Shown here: positions 26,713 to 34,830 of the stretch, piece after piece
Layout of the letters: each line of letters starts with the position of its first letter
How positions within the stretch are numbered: the stretch's first letter is position 1
Assembly: GCF_016862435.1 (NCBI RefSeq)
Contig: NZ_BOMY01000028.1
Coordinates: forward strand, 62,001-126,000
Source: Paractinoplanes tereljensis
GTDB lineage: Bacteria > Actinomycetota > Actinomycetes > Mycobacteriales > Micromonosporaceae
Direction: 5' to 3'
DNA: 64,000 nucleotides
The notes under the pieces: model-generated
Told to the model about the DNA's origin: nothing
The model's input: only the letters and a program-made list of their open reading frames with translations
The model's database searches: none
Program-made: the position numbers and the translations under genes

Positions 26713-27507
26713 TCAGCGGCTGAGTTCCCAGAATGCGATCGCGGCGGCCGTCGCGACGTTCAGCGAGTCGACCCCGTTCTGCATCGGAATGGCCACCCGC
26801 ACGTCGCTCGCGGCCAGCGCCGACCGGCTCAGCCCCGGTCCCTCGGCGCCGAGCATCAATGCCGGCCGGGCCCGGTCGGCCGCGCTCAGATTCTGCAGTT
26901 CCACCGAATCCGCCCCGGGCGTGAGCGCGAGCAGCCGGAACCCCGCGTCGCGGACCACCTTGAGGGCTTCCGGCCAGGTCTCCGCCTTGGCGTACGGAAT
27001 GGCGAAGACCTCGCCCATGCTCACCCGCACGGCCCGCCGGTACAGCGGGTCGGCGCAGTTCGGTGACAGCACGATCGCATCGATGCCGAGGGCGGCCGCG
27101 CTGCGGAACAACGCCCCCAGATTGGTGTGCGTGTTCAGCCCTTCGAGCACGACCAGCCGCCGGGCCGGGGCCACCAGTTCTTCCAGCGACGGGAGTTCCC
27201 GGCGGTGAAACGAGCCCAGCACGCCACGGTGCACGTGAAAGCCGGTGATCGCTTCGAGAACCGCCGGGGTGCCCGAGTAGACGACCGCGTCGTCCGGTAG
27301 ATCGGCGAACTGATCGATCCGCTTCTCGTCGACCAGAATCGACCGCAGCCGATAGCCGGCCCGTAGGGCGCGCCGGATGACCAGCTCGCCCTCGGCGATG
27401 AACAGCCCGTTCGGCGGTTCCCACCGGGTGCGCAATTCCAGGTCGGTCAGTGCGCGGTAATCGCCGATCCGCGGATCGTCCGCGCCCTCAACCCGAATTA
27501 CGACCAC
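26713..27507 (-). CDS. SpoU/TrmH-family RNA 2'-O-methyltransferase
   Basis: This SAM-dependent enzyme methylates the ribose of rRNA or tRNA. The 264 residues contain an N-terminal substrate-binding part (FIAEGELVIRRALRAGYRL) and the three SPOUT motifs: NTHTNLGALFRSAAALG, LMLGAEGPGLS and IPMQNGVDSLNVATAAAI, which build the knotted SAM site. The GTG start has AAGGGG upstream. The target base cannot be read from sequence. It stands apart from the genes around it. Confidence 0.92.
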   Translation of the reverse strand: MVVIRVEGADDPRIGDYRALTDLELRTRWEPPNGLFIAEGELVIRRALRAGYRLRSILVDEKRIDQFADLPDDAVVYSGTPAVLEAITGFHVHRGVLGSFHRRELPSLEELVAPARRLVVLEGLNTHTNLGALFRSAAALGIDAIVLSPNCADPLYRRAVRVSMGEVFAIPYAKAETWPEALKVVRDAGFRLLALTPGADSVELQNLSAADRARPALMLGAEGPGLSRSALAASDVRVAIPMQNGVDSLNVATAAAIAFWELSR

Positions 27508-27525
27508 GGGCCCCTTCGCTTTCTC

Positions 27526-27720
27526 TCAGCCGCCGCTGCGCCGGTTCCCGAAGGACTTACGTGCCGGCACCGTTCCGCGTCCGTGCGGTTGCCCGCCGGT
27601 CTGGGTGACGCCACTGTCGGAATGCCCGTGCTTCTTGCCCTTGGCGGCCCGCCGAGCGGCCCGATTCATGAACTCCTCGGGTTGCTCGGCTTCTGGTTCC
27701 ACCTGCTCGGAGTCAGCCAT
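27526..27720 (-). CDS. Small conserved actinomycete protein
   Basis: The 64-residue, highly polar protein has an acidic N-terminus (EQVEPEAEQPEEF), then MNRAARRAAKGKKHG and a basic Gly/Arg-rich tail. Short proteins of this pattern, with MNRAxRRAxxGK, are common in Streptomyces and relatives; no function is known. The run of basic residues suggests nucleic acid or ribosome contact, which is inference. No good ribosome site is visible. It is codirectional with the methyltransferase gene. Confidence 0.65.
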   Translation of the reverse strand: MADSEQVEPEAEQPEEFMNRAARRAAKGKKHGHSDSGVTQTGGQPHGRGTVPARKSFGNRRSGG

Positions 27721-27737
27721 GAGGTAAGTATGGCCGA

Positions 27738-28313
27738 TCAGGCGCGCATCGAGGCGAGCAGGCCCAGTTCGGGCTGCAGGGCGCCGTCCTGGCCCAGAGC
27801 GAGGAAGTCCGCCTCCACCTCGGCCAGGTCGAGCGTGCCGTCCCGGACCGCCTCGTAGCGGACGTAGCTCCACAGGAACACGTCCAGGTTGTCGAAGCGA
27901 GTGCCCTCCTCGAGGACCTCCTCCTCGTGGAACCAGATGGCCACCTGGCCGTTGGTCAGCACCACCCAGAGGTTGCCACCGCCGTCGGCGCCGATCGAGT
28001 AGACGTCGTCGTCGCTCAGCCGGGTCTCGTAATCGGAGTCGAGGATCCCGCAGTCGTTGGCGGCGAAGTCGAAACCGTACGACCACTCGGCGACGTCCAG
28101 GAACTCGGGCAACGTGCCGGAGCGGACCAGGCGATCGAAGGCCGCCAGGGCGGCCGCGGCCGGTGCGGGCAGGCGCGCGAGGAACGGTTCGATCGGGCGT
28201 ACGTCGCTCAGGTCCAGGTCGTCGAGGGCGGGACGGTCGGTGAGGAAGCGGGTCAGGTCGGCGTCAAAATCGCGCTCGACGTAGCCGGTGAGATCTTCGA
28301 CGGTGAGGGTCAC
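27738..28313 (-). CDS. SMI1/KNR4 (SUKH)-like protein
   Basis: The 191-residue soluble protein resembles the SUKH fold in its central part, VYSIGADGGGNLWVVLTNGQ followed by VAIWFHEEEVLEEGTRF and LDVFLWSYVRYEAV, the pattern of a small beta sheet with a displayed acidic loop. SUKH proteins include immunity proteins against contact-dependent toxins, but no toxin gene is beside it. The assignment is tentative; it may be a simple conserved hypothetical. The start is GTG and faces the LLM gene over 32 bases. Confidence 0.5.
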   Translation of the reverse strand: MTLTVEDLTGYVERDFDADLTRFLTDRPALDDLDLSDVRPIEPFLARLPAPAAAALAAFDRLVRSGTLPEFLDVAEWSYGFDFAANDCGILDSDYETRLSDDDVYSIGADGGGNLWVVLTNGQVAIWFHEEEVLEEGTRFDNLDVFLWSYVRYEAVRDGTLDLAEVEADFLALGQDGALQPELGLLASMRA

Positions 28314-28345
28314 GCGCGGATCCTAGTGGCCGCTAGGGTTGCGTC

Positions 28346-29236
28346 ATGATCGGGTTACGTGTCGGTTTCATGTTCGAGCGCGACCGTGCTCCGGAGGAGC
28401 TGCCGGCCTGCGCGGCCGCGCTCGAGGAGCTGGGCGCCGACGACCTCTGGGTGGTCGAGGACCTCGGCTGGGCCGGGTCGATCAGTGCCGCCGCCCTTGC
28501 GCTGGCCGCCACCCGCCGGCTGCGGGTGGGCATCGGCATCGCGCCGGTGGCGCTGCGCAACCCGGCCCTGCTGGCGATGGAGGTCGCCAACCTGGCCCGG
28601 GTCCACCCGGGACGGTTGGTGGCCGGGGTGGGGCACGGCGTTCCGGAGTGGATGCGCAAGGTCGGCGCCGAGACCCCGCGCAAGCTCGCCCTTCTGGAGG
28701 AGACGATCGTGGCCGTCCGCGGCCTGGTCGCCGGGGAGACCGTCACCCTGCACGGGCGCGAGGTCACCGTGGACGGGCTGACCCTGGTGCACCCGGCCCG
28801 CGAGGTGCCGCCGATCGTGACCGGCGTGGTGAAGCCGCGGTCGCTCGAACTGTCCGGCCGGGTCGCCGACGGGACCATCCTGGCCGAGGGGGCCGGACCG
28901 GCCGAGCTCATCGCGGCCCGCAAGCACATCGACGCCGGCCGGGCGGCCGGTGACCGGCCGGAGCACGAGCTGATCGTCTTCGCCTACCTGCACGTGTCGG
29001 ACGACCCGGAGCGGGCCGCCGAGGCCACCCGGGAGATGGTCACCGGGCAGGCGGCCTGGCTCGGGGTCCCGCCCGAGGAGCTGTTCACCCTGATCGGGCC
29101 GGCCGCCGACATCCCGGCGCGGGTGGCCGCCCTGCACGAGGCCGGCGCGTCCACGGTGATCCTGCGCCCGCTGGGCGACGATCCGGAGGGACAGGCCCGG
29201 ATCGCGCTGGAGGCGCTCGGCCGCGTCCGGCAATGA
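28346..29236 (+). CDS. LLM-class (probably F420-dependent) oxidoreductase
   Basis: The 296 residues form a luciferase-like TIM barrel: GLRVGFMFERDRAPEELP, the flavin-binding strand LRVGIGIAPVALRNPALLAM and LVAGVGHGVPEW. Enzymes of this class in actinomycetes use coenzyme F420 or FMN to reduce or oxidise small molecules. The substrate cannot be read from the sequence. The start is ATG. It stands alone between a divergent gene and the flavohaemoglobin-like gene. Confidence 0.85.
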   Translation: MIGLRVGFMFERDRAPEELPACAAALEELGADDLWVVEDLGWAGSISAAALALAATRRLRVGIGIAPVALRNPALLAMEVANLARVHPGRLVAGVGHGVPEWMRKVGAETPRKLALLEETIVAVRGLVAGETVTLHGREVTVDGLTLVHPAREVPPIVTGVVKPRSLELSGRVADGTILAEGAGPAELIAARKHIDAGRAAGDRPEHELIVFAYLHVSDDPERAAEATREMVTGQAAWLGVPPEELFTLIGPAADIPARVAALHEAGASTVILRPLGDDPEGQARIALEALGRVRQ

Positions 29237-29341
29237 TCCAGAAAGTTCCGATCCGAGCTGGGATCCTGGGGTGAGGCAGAAGGTCCGGAGCGGCAGTACG
29301 GTTGTACTGTTCGGGTGATCCGTCGAACGGGGGGTGTGACT

Positions 29342-31267
29342 GTGTCGTCCGGATCGGGTTCTGGTTCGGGAGCGGATCAGCACCTTCTGGCCCTGCTGCG
29401 GGCCATTCGGCTGCGGCAGGCCGCGCCGGAGGCGGTGGAGGCGGGTGCCGCCGACACGGCCGCGGCGCTGACCGATATCGCCCGGCGTAAGGCGGCGAGC
29501 GAACCGCCGGCCTCGGCCCCGCAGCGACCGGGCTGGGCCGAGAGCCCGCACGACAGCGAGCCGACCGGCCCAAGTGAGACCGTGGGCGGGCCGGCCGTGG
29601 CCGATGAGCCGGTGCCCGGCGACGGCGACCTGCTGGCCTCGGCGGCGGACTTCTTCGGCCGGAGCGCCGCCGGATCTCCGCCCCGCCCTCCCGAAAGAAC
29701 CGACTTGTCCGGAAAGACACCGAAACCTCCGGTCGGCAGCTCGTTCGCCGAGCGTGGGCCGCTGCTCCGCCCGCCGGGCCTGCCGTCCATCGACCCGTTG
29801 CGGAAGACCCCCGAAGCGGAACCCGAACCGGCCGCGGGCCGCCCCGAGGACCGCCCCGAGGACGGCTACGGGATCGACGGCGAGGACCGGGTCGGCGAGC
29901 CGAGCCGCAACCGATTCGCCGGACTCGGACCGGCCCAGGTGTCGCACGGGCCGGCGAAGGCATCAGGCGAGGCCGTCGTGCCGGCCGCCGACGAGCCCGA
30001 GAGCGCCGTGCCGGGCCGCCCCCGCTGGGCCTCCGGCGACGAGCCGGAACACTCTGCCCGCCCCCGGGTCCCGCACTTCGAGGGCGTCGTGTCGCCGACC
30101 GTGACGGCCCCGGCCCGTACGTCCTCGGTGGACGGCATGGACCCGGCCGACGACGCCCTGCTCCGCCAGACCCAGCGGCTGCTGGCCACCAGCCTCACCT
30201 TCGCCGGTGGCGCCGGCGAGGTGGCGATCCGGCTGCGCGAGGCGCTCTGGCAGGCACACCCGTCGCTGCTCGCGATCCTGCCGGGAGACGCCGACGCGCA
30301 GGCCGACCGCCTCGCCGCCGGCCTGGTCTGGCTCGTGCACCACCTCGACCAGCCGCCGCTGCTGGTGGCCGGCTGCGCCGCTCTCGGTCAGGTCCTCGCC
30401 GAGGCCGGGGTCGAGCAGGACCGCCTGCAATTGGTCGGGGCCGCCCTGGCCGAGGCGATGCGGGCCGGGATGGCGCCGGGGGACTGGCGTCAGGAGTTCG
30501 ACCTGGCCTGGCGGTCCACCTGGCAGCACCTGTACGAGTGGATCCGGCAGGGCGGGGCCACCGCCGCCTACCACCGCACCACCTGGACCGCCGTGGTGGT
30601 GTCGCACGAGCTGCGCCGCCCCGACCTGGCCGTCATCCTGCTGCGGCCGCATCTGCCGCTGCCGTTCCGGCCGGGCCAGTACGCCCGGGTCGAGGTGGCC
30701 GAGCTGCCGGGGATCTGGCGACCGTACTCGCTGACCGGCGCCCCGCGCCGCAACGACCTGATCGAGCTGCACGTGCGGGCCAAAACGCAGAATGGCGTCA
30801 GCGGCACCCTGGTCTACCGCACCAGGGAGGGGGACCGGCTGCAGCTGAGCCGGCCCGAGGGCCAGATGGCGCTGCCGGTCGCCCCCGACCGCAACCTGCT
30901 GATGATCGCGGGCGACACCGGGGTGGCGCCGCTCAAGGCGCTGCTGACCGAGCTCGCGGACACCGGCGACCCGCGCTCGGCGGTCCTGTTCTGGGGCGTC
31001 CGCAACCTCGACGAGCTGTACGACATCGACGACATCGCCGAGATCGCCCGCACCGCGAAACGGGCCACGGTGGTGCCGGTGGTCTCCGAGGGCGACCCCG
31101 GGCCGTACGCGTCGGGCCTGGTCACCGACGCGGTCGCGGCCTACGGCGAGTGGTCGCAGCACGAGGTCTACCTGGCCGGCCCGCCGCTGATGCTGACCAG
31201 CACGACCGTCGCGCTACAGCTGCTGGGCGTCGCGCCCGACCACATCCATCACGACGCGCCCGAGTAG
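29342..31267 (+). CDS. Flavohaemoglobin-like protein with disordered N-terminus and degenerate globin
   Basis: About 641 residues. The first 270 are rich in Pro, Ala, Glu and Gly and look disordered. A globin-like helical domain follows (about 273-400, from LLRQTQRLLATSLTFAG), then an FAD domain with WRPYSLTGAP and an NAD domain with LLMIAGDTGVAPLKALL. In flavohaemoglobins the haem-binding His precedes the helix ending in ExYxxVG; the aligned stretch LAEAGVEQDRLQLVG has no His there, so haem binding is doubtful. It may instead be an NADH-dependent reductase or sensor. The GTG start was chosen for its GGGGGG site; GTG codons at 29336 and 29315 are alternatives. The end overlaps the convergent cupin gene by 19 bases. 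Confidence 0.8.
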   Translation: MSSGSGSGSGADQHLLALLRAIRLRQAAPEAVEAGAADTAAALTDIARRKAASEPPASAPQRPGWAESPHDSEPTGPSETVGGPAVADEPVPGDGDLLASAADFFGRSAAGSPPRPPERTDLSGKTPKPPVGSSFAERGPLLRPPGLPSIDPLRKTPEAEPEPAAGRPEDRPEDGYGIDGEDRVGEPSRNRFAGLGPAQVSHGPAKASGEAVVPAADEPESAVPGRPRWASGDEPEHSARPRVPHFEGVVSPTVTAPARTSSVDGMDPADDALLRQTQRLLATSLTFAGGAGEVAIRLREALWQAHPSLLAILPGDADAQADRLAAGLVWLVHHLDQPPLLVAGCAALGQVLAEAGVEQDRLQLVGAALAEAMRAGMAPGDWRQEFDLAWRSTWQHLYEWIRQGGATAAYHRTTWTAVVVSHELRRPDLAVILLRPHLPLPFRPGQYARVEVAELPGIWRPYSLTGAPRRNDLIELHVRAKTQNGVSGTLVYRTREGDRLQLSRPEGQMALPVAPDRNLLMIAGDTGVAPLKALLTELADTGDPRSAVLFWGVRNLDELYDIDDIAEIARTAKRATVVPVVSEGDPGPYASGLVTDAVAAYGEWSQHEVYLAGPPLMLTSTTVALQLLGVAPDHIHHDAPE

Positions 31268-31617
31268 GGCACCGCGTAACCGGGCACCGACGGCCAGCGG
31301 CAGGTCAGCACCACCGAGTCCTGCTCGGCCAGCCAGGAGTGGTCGTCACCGGCGCCCCACAGCACGTAGTCGCCGGGCTCGGACAGCACCACCGTGCGCT
31401 CCCGGAAGATCATCTGGAACCGGCCGCTGATCAGCACCAGGACGGCCGTGCGGTGCTCGCCGCGGACCCACTCGGCCCGCCGGTCGCCGGCCTCGTGCCG
31501 GCCCCACTTGATCTCGACGTCGGTGCTGTGCCGGGCGTCCCCGGGCGGCAGGAAGTGCCCGACCAACCAACCCCGCTCCTTCGGAGCGTCAAGGTCCGCT
31601 TTGCCGAAATAGATCAC
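31249..31617 (-). CDS. Small cupin-fold protein coupled to murL
   Basis: The 122-residue single-domain protein looks like a cupin: WVRGEHRTAVLVLISGRFQM, then RERTVVLSEPGDYVLWGAGDDHSW with the Gly-Asp-Tyr and His of the second cupin motif. It may bind a metal or a sugar nucleotide. Its GTG overlaps the murL stop by four bases, so it is translated with murL; a role with the epimerase is possible but unknown. The 3' end overlaps the flavohaemoglobin-like gene. Confidence 0.7.
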   Translation of the reverse strand: MIYFGKADLDAPKERGWLVGHFLPPGDARHSTDVEIKWGRHEAGDRRAEWVRGEHRTAVLVLISGRFQMIFRERTVVLSEPGDYVLWGAGDDHSWLAEQDSVVLTCRWPSVPGYAVPYSGAS

Positions 31618-32918
31618 GCGAGGGCCGCGTCCAGGATCTTGGCGTACGCCTCCGGGACGTACGTTTCGCCGCCCGGGGTGAGCACCGCCTCGCGGGACGC
31701 CTCCGCCCAGGCCTGCGCCGGCACCGCGGCCCGCAGCGCGACAAGCACCGGGGCGTCGTCGTCCAGCATCGCCAGCGCGACCAGCGACTCCTCGACCTCG
31801 CCGACGCACTCGAACGGCTTGTGCGCGTCGATGCCGAGCAGCTCCAGGAAGCCGGGCACCTGGGCCGGGTCGGCGAACAGGTCGTGGCCGAAGATGTGGG
31901 TGAGCCGGTCTCGTTCCATTGCCGGGGCCATCGCCAGGAAGACGAACCGGCACTTCGGGCAGTCGCCGCACCAGCGAACGGTCGGATCGTGCAGCTTGAA
32001 CGCCTTGTTGCAGCTGGTCACCACGTCGTCGTAGGCGGTGTGCCGGGCGAACAGCTGGGCGATGTGCAGCTCGGACAGCGACCGCAGCAGGGAGAAGTAG
32101 GGCTCGGTCAGCCCGGCGTGGGCGGTCACCGCGGCCCGCAGCAGGCCCTCGGCGGCCACTCCCTTGGACCACTGGTGGTTGATCTCGTGACCGTTCCAGA
32201 CCAGGTTGGGGTCGGACGCCGAGCGCTCGTTCGACATCACCACCGGGCCGAGGCCGTGCCAGACCGCGGTGGCGATCGCGATCAGCGAGTTGATCGCGGT
32301 GACCGGGATGTGGCCGTTGAGCGCGCCCGCCTTGTTGAGCTCGAACAGGCGCGGGTCGAGCTGCCGGCGGGCGGCCAGCGCGGCCAGGCCGGAGGCGGCG
32401 TTGACCGCCTTGATCACCGGGTTGGGGTTGACCGAGAACGGGACCGGGTCGAGCCCGGCCGCGCGCAGGATCTCCAGCGTGACGATCGAGTCCTTGCCGC
32501 CGCCGACCGCGGAGAGCGGCCGGCCCTGCGAGTTGTCCACCGGCTCGGCCGTGGACGCCACCTCGGGCACCTCGACTGTCAGATCGAGGACATGGGCAAG
32601 TTGGTTGCGATACGCGTACTCGGCCAGGCCGTGGGTGTAGATCGCGGTGAAGAAGTCGCCCACCGCGGCCGGGACCGGCTTGGGCGCGACCACCCGCGGC
32701 GGCGCGCCGACCTTGTAGTAACTGACCCCGGCGACCACGTGGAGCAGGTCCAGGACCCGGTAGAACGCGTCCGGGGCGGTGCGGCCGGAGGGCACCGGGA
32801 AGGTGATCGTCTCGGTGAACTCCAGCGGTTCCGGGCCGTCGAGCACGTAGTCGAACGTCGCGACCCCGGTCTCCGGGTCGAACGCGTACGAGGGGAAGCG
32901 CATGACGTCGAACCGCAC
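31614..32918 (-). CDS. murL: MurL, UDP-MurNAc-L-Ala-L-Glu epimerase
   Basis: MurL converts the terminal L-Glu of UDP-MurNAc-L-Ala-L-Glu to D-Glu in an ATP-dependent reaction, so that glutamate racemase (MurI) is not needed. The 434 residues have the PP-loop-like ATP site LSAVGGGKDSIVTLEIL near 138, SNERSASDPNLVWNGHEINH in the middle and the Cys cluster RWCGDCPKCRFVF. The GTG start has AGGAG at good spacing. It is divergent from murD2, its pathway partner, across 63 bases, the arrangement expected for the pathway first described in Xanthomonas and also found in actinomycetes. Confidence 0.9.
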   Translation of the reverse strand: MRFDVMRFPSYAFDPETGVATFDYVLDGPEPLEFTETITFPVPSGRTAPDAFYRVLDLLHVVAGVSYYKVGAPPRVVAPKPVPAAVGDFFTAIYTHGLAEYAYRNQLAHVLDLTVEVPEVASTAEPVDNSQGRPLSAVGGGKDSIVTLEILRAAGLDPVPFSVNPNPVIKAVNAASGLAALAARRQLDPRLFELNKAGALNGHIPVTAINSLIAIATAVWHGLGPVVMSNERSASDPNLVWNGHEINHQWSKGVAAEGLLRAAVTAHAGLTEPYFSLLRSLSELHIAQLFARHTAYDDVVTSCNKAFKLHDPTVRWCGDCPKCRFVFLAMAPAMERDRLTHIFGHDLFADPAQVPGFLELLGIDAHKPFECVGEVEESLVALAMLDDDAPVLVALRAAVPAQAWAEASREAVLTPGGETYVPEAYAKILDAALA

Positions 32919-32952
32919 CCGGAAACTCCTGTCTTTGAGCCGACCGGCAATA

Positions 32953-32970
32953 CTAGTTCGATTCGACTAG
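32953..32970. promoter_or_regulatory. Inverted repeat in the murL-murD2 divergent region
   Basis: CTAGT and ACTAG arms are separated by TCGATTCG, with the second arm running into the murD2 ribosome site. In a 63-base shared region this may be a common regulator site; nothing identifies the regulator. Confidence 0.4.
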
Positions 32971-32981
32971 GAGGGCTCGAC

Positions 32982-34328
32982 GTGCGTCTGGCAGACCTGA
33001 ACGGCCGGTCAGTGGCGATCTGGGGGACCGGCCGCGAGGGCCGGGCCGCGGTCACCGCGATCGCCAAGCAGAAGCCGTCCCGGCTGATCGCGGTCGACGA
33101 CAGCGCGAACTTCCTCTCCGTGCCCTGGGACGAGTTCGCCGAGACCGCCCCGCTGGCCGGTGGTGACCACGCCTTTCCCGCCCTGGTGACGGCCGACGTG
33201 GTGGTCCGCTCGCCGGGCGTGCCGCAGACGCACCCCTGGATGAAGGAGCTGCGCGAGCGGGGCGTCACGGTCACCGGGGGTAGTGCTCTCTGGATGGCCG
33301 ATAACGCAGCGCGAACCATCGGCGTTACCGGGAGCAAGGGCAAGAGCACCACCTCGAGCCTGATCAGCCACCTGCTGGCCGCGGTCGGCCGGCCCAACAG
33401 CTTCGGCGGCAACATCGGCGTGCCGCTGCTCGACCTGCCGCCGGCCGCGCAGTACGTGCTGGAGCTGTCCAGCTACCAGTGTGCCGACCTCACCGACTCG
33501 CCCCGGGTCGCCGTGGTGACCTCGCTGTTCCCCGAGCATTTGGACGCGCACGGGGGCGAGGAGGAGTACTACCGGGACAAGCTCAACCTGCTCCGGCACG
33601 GTCCCGAGATGATCGTGGTGAACGGCTCCGACCTGCGGCTGCGCGACAAGATCCGGGGCATCAGCGACCTGCACGGCTTCCCGCCGATCCCGGCCGGCGC
33701 CGACGACTCCCGGTTCCGGATCCACGACGAGTGGGTCTACTGCTCCGACGAGCCGCTGTTCCACCGGGAGGCGCTGCACCTCAAGGGCGCGCACAACGGC
33801 CGCAACCTGTGCGTGGCGCTGGCCGTGCTGGACGGCCTCGGGGTCGACGTGCCGGGCTCGAAGGACGAGCTGGAGGCGGCGGTCGAGGCGTTCGAGGGGC
33901 TGCCGCACCGGCTCGCCGAGATTGAGGACCCGTCCGGGCTGACCTTCGTCGACGACACGCTGTCGACAAGCCCCTACTCGGCGATCCACGCGATCGAGGC
34001 GTACGCGTCGCGACCGCTCACCGTGCTGGTCGGCGGCACCGACCGCGGCCTCGACTACGCACCGCTACGCGAGTTCCTCGCCGACCGCGAACTCACCGTG
34101 ATCGGCATTCCCGACTCGGGGCCGCGCATCCTGGAGGCGCTCGCCGGGCTGGCCGGGGTGCGGACCGAAAATGCCGAGGATCTGCCCTCGGCGGTGCGGC
34201 TGGCTCGCAAGCTGACCCCGTCCGGGGGAGTCGTCCTGCTGTCGCCGGCGGCGCCGAGCTACGGCCGGTACCGGAACTTCGAGCACCGCTCCGAGGCCTT
34301 CGCTACCGCCATCCGCGAATCCGCCTGA
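32982..34328 (+). CDS. murD2: MurD2, UDP-MurNAc-L-Ala:L-Glu ligase
   Basis: This 448-residue Mur ligase adds L-Glu (not D-Glu) to UDP-MurNAc-L-Ala, the step before MurL. It has the N-terminal nucleotide-sugar domain, the ATP loop GVTGSKGKSTTSSLIS near residues 113-125, the central ELSSYQCADL, PHRLAEIEDPSGLTFVDDT and a C-terminal domain ending GRYRNFEHRS. Plain MurD is the alternative name; the MurL gene beside it makes MurD2 the better call. The GTG start follows AGGAGGG. A palindromic hairpin ends the transcript. Confidence 0.88.
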   Translation: MRLADLNGRSVAIWGTGREGRAAVTAIAKQKPSRLIAVDDSANFLSVPWDEFAETAPLAGGDHAFPALVTADVVVRSPGVPQTHPWMKELRERGVTVTGGSALWMADNAARTIGVTGSKGKSTTSSLISHLLAAVGRPNSFGGNIGVPLLDLPPAAQYVLELSSYQCADLTDSPRVAVVTSLFPEHLDAHGGEEEYYRDKLNLLRHGPEMIVVNGSDLRLRDKIRGISDLHGFPPIPAGADDSRFRIHDEWVYCSDEPLFHREALHLKGAHNGRNLCVALAVLDGLGVDVPGSKDELEAAVEAFEGLPHRLAEIEDPSGLTFVDDTLSTSPYSAIHAIEAYASRPLTVLVGGTDRGLDYAPLREFLADRELTVIGIPDSGPRILEALAGLAGVRTENAEDLPSAVRLARKLTPSGGVVLLSPAAPSYGRYRNFEHRSEAFATAIRESA

Positions 34329-34345
34329 AGCACCCCGTCGTCGAG

Positions 34346-34368
34346 CCGCCGGTAATCATTACCGGCGG
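34346..34368 (+). terminator. Palindromic hairpin after murD2
   Basis: CCGCCGGTAAT and ATTACCGGCGG are perfect 11-base arms around a single C. As RNA this would fold into a GC-rich stem with an AATCATT loop. There is no U-run, as is common in actinomycetes. Confidence 0.7.
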
Positions 34369-34583
34369 TGACGATGTTTGCTGCCCTGAGCCCGGCCATC
34401 GGGCCCGGCCGGAGGCCGGGTGACCAGCGCAACCACCGCCTGGCCGGTCCCCTCGGCGGGACTTCCTATCTGCGTTTGGGAGCGTTCCCGACGCGTACGG
34501 TAAATTTTTTGATCATGTTTCCGGGGTTGCCTGGATGTTTCGAATCGTTCGTGAAGTCATCCGAACGGCCCAGGTGCTCTCAT

Positions 34584-34627
34584 GCTTTTGTCGTCATGGC
34601 CTCATCTGAAACGGCTATGACAAAAGC
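34584..34627. repeat. Inverted repeat GCTTTTGTC / GACAAAAGC
   Basis: Two perfect 9-base arms (34584-34592 and 34619-34627) are 26 bases apart inside the AT-richer region. It could be a hairpin or the trace of a mobile element end; no duplication around it was seen. Confidence 0.45.
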
Positions 34628-34653
34628 GGGCAATTCCTTTCAGGTGACGCCGG

Positions 34654-34770
34654 TCACTCCGTAAAGAACATTTCCGGATCGATGACCGTCAAGCGGTTGC
34701 CGCGTAACACGCGTTCATCGTCGCTGGTCAGGTAACGGTTTGAAAACTTCGCCCACAGCCTTGACACAGG
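34654..34770 (-). pseudogene. Possible PIN-domain C-terminal remnant
   Basis: Read leftward, the frame ends SRLWAKFSNRYLTSDDERVL then RGNRLTVIDPEMFFTE and a stop. The YLTSDD and VIDPEMF pieces resemble the last strand and helix of VapC-type toxins. No start or N-terminal half with the first Asp is present, as the frame runs into the rpiR control region. It is either a decayed toxin or a chance match. Confidence 0.4.
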
Positions 34771-34794
34771 TGGGTGATTAGTAAGAACTTTTAC
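34761..34794 (+). promoter_or_regulatory. Promoter-like element and palindrome before rpiR
   Basis: TTGACA at 34761-34766 is a perfect -35 hexamer; TAAGAA 15 bases later is the nearest -10 candidate, so spacing is short. GTAAGAACTTTTAC at 34781-34794 has GTAA/TTAC arms and may be an RpiR operator. Confidence 0.5.
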
Positions 34795-34830
34795 CGCGAC
34801 AGTAAACAGTCCTTCCTGAAAGGGTGGCCG

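Larger units (their letters stand above)
34369..34830. other. AT-richer intergenic region upstream of rpiR
   Basis: This stretch of about 460 bases has no intact gene. It is noticeably poorer in G+C than its surroundings and holds a 9-bp inverted repeat, a possible PIN-protein remnant on the minus strand and the rpiR control region. It looks like a site of past insertion and decay. Confidence 0.5.

Noticed and set aside
34368-34664. Plus-strand frame of 98 codons between murD2 and rpiR
   Set aside because: The translation has no domain or good ribosome site and spans a hairpin and an inverted repeat.
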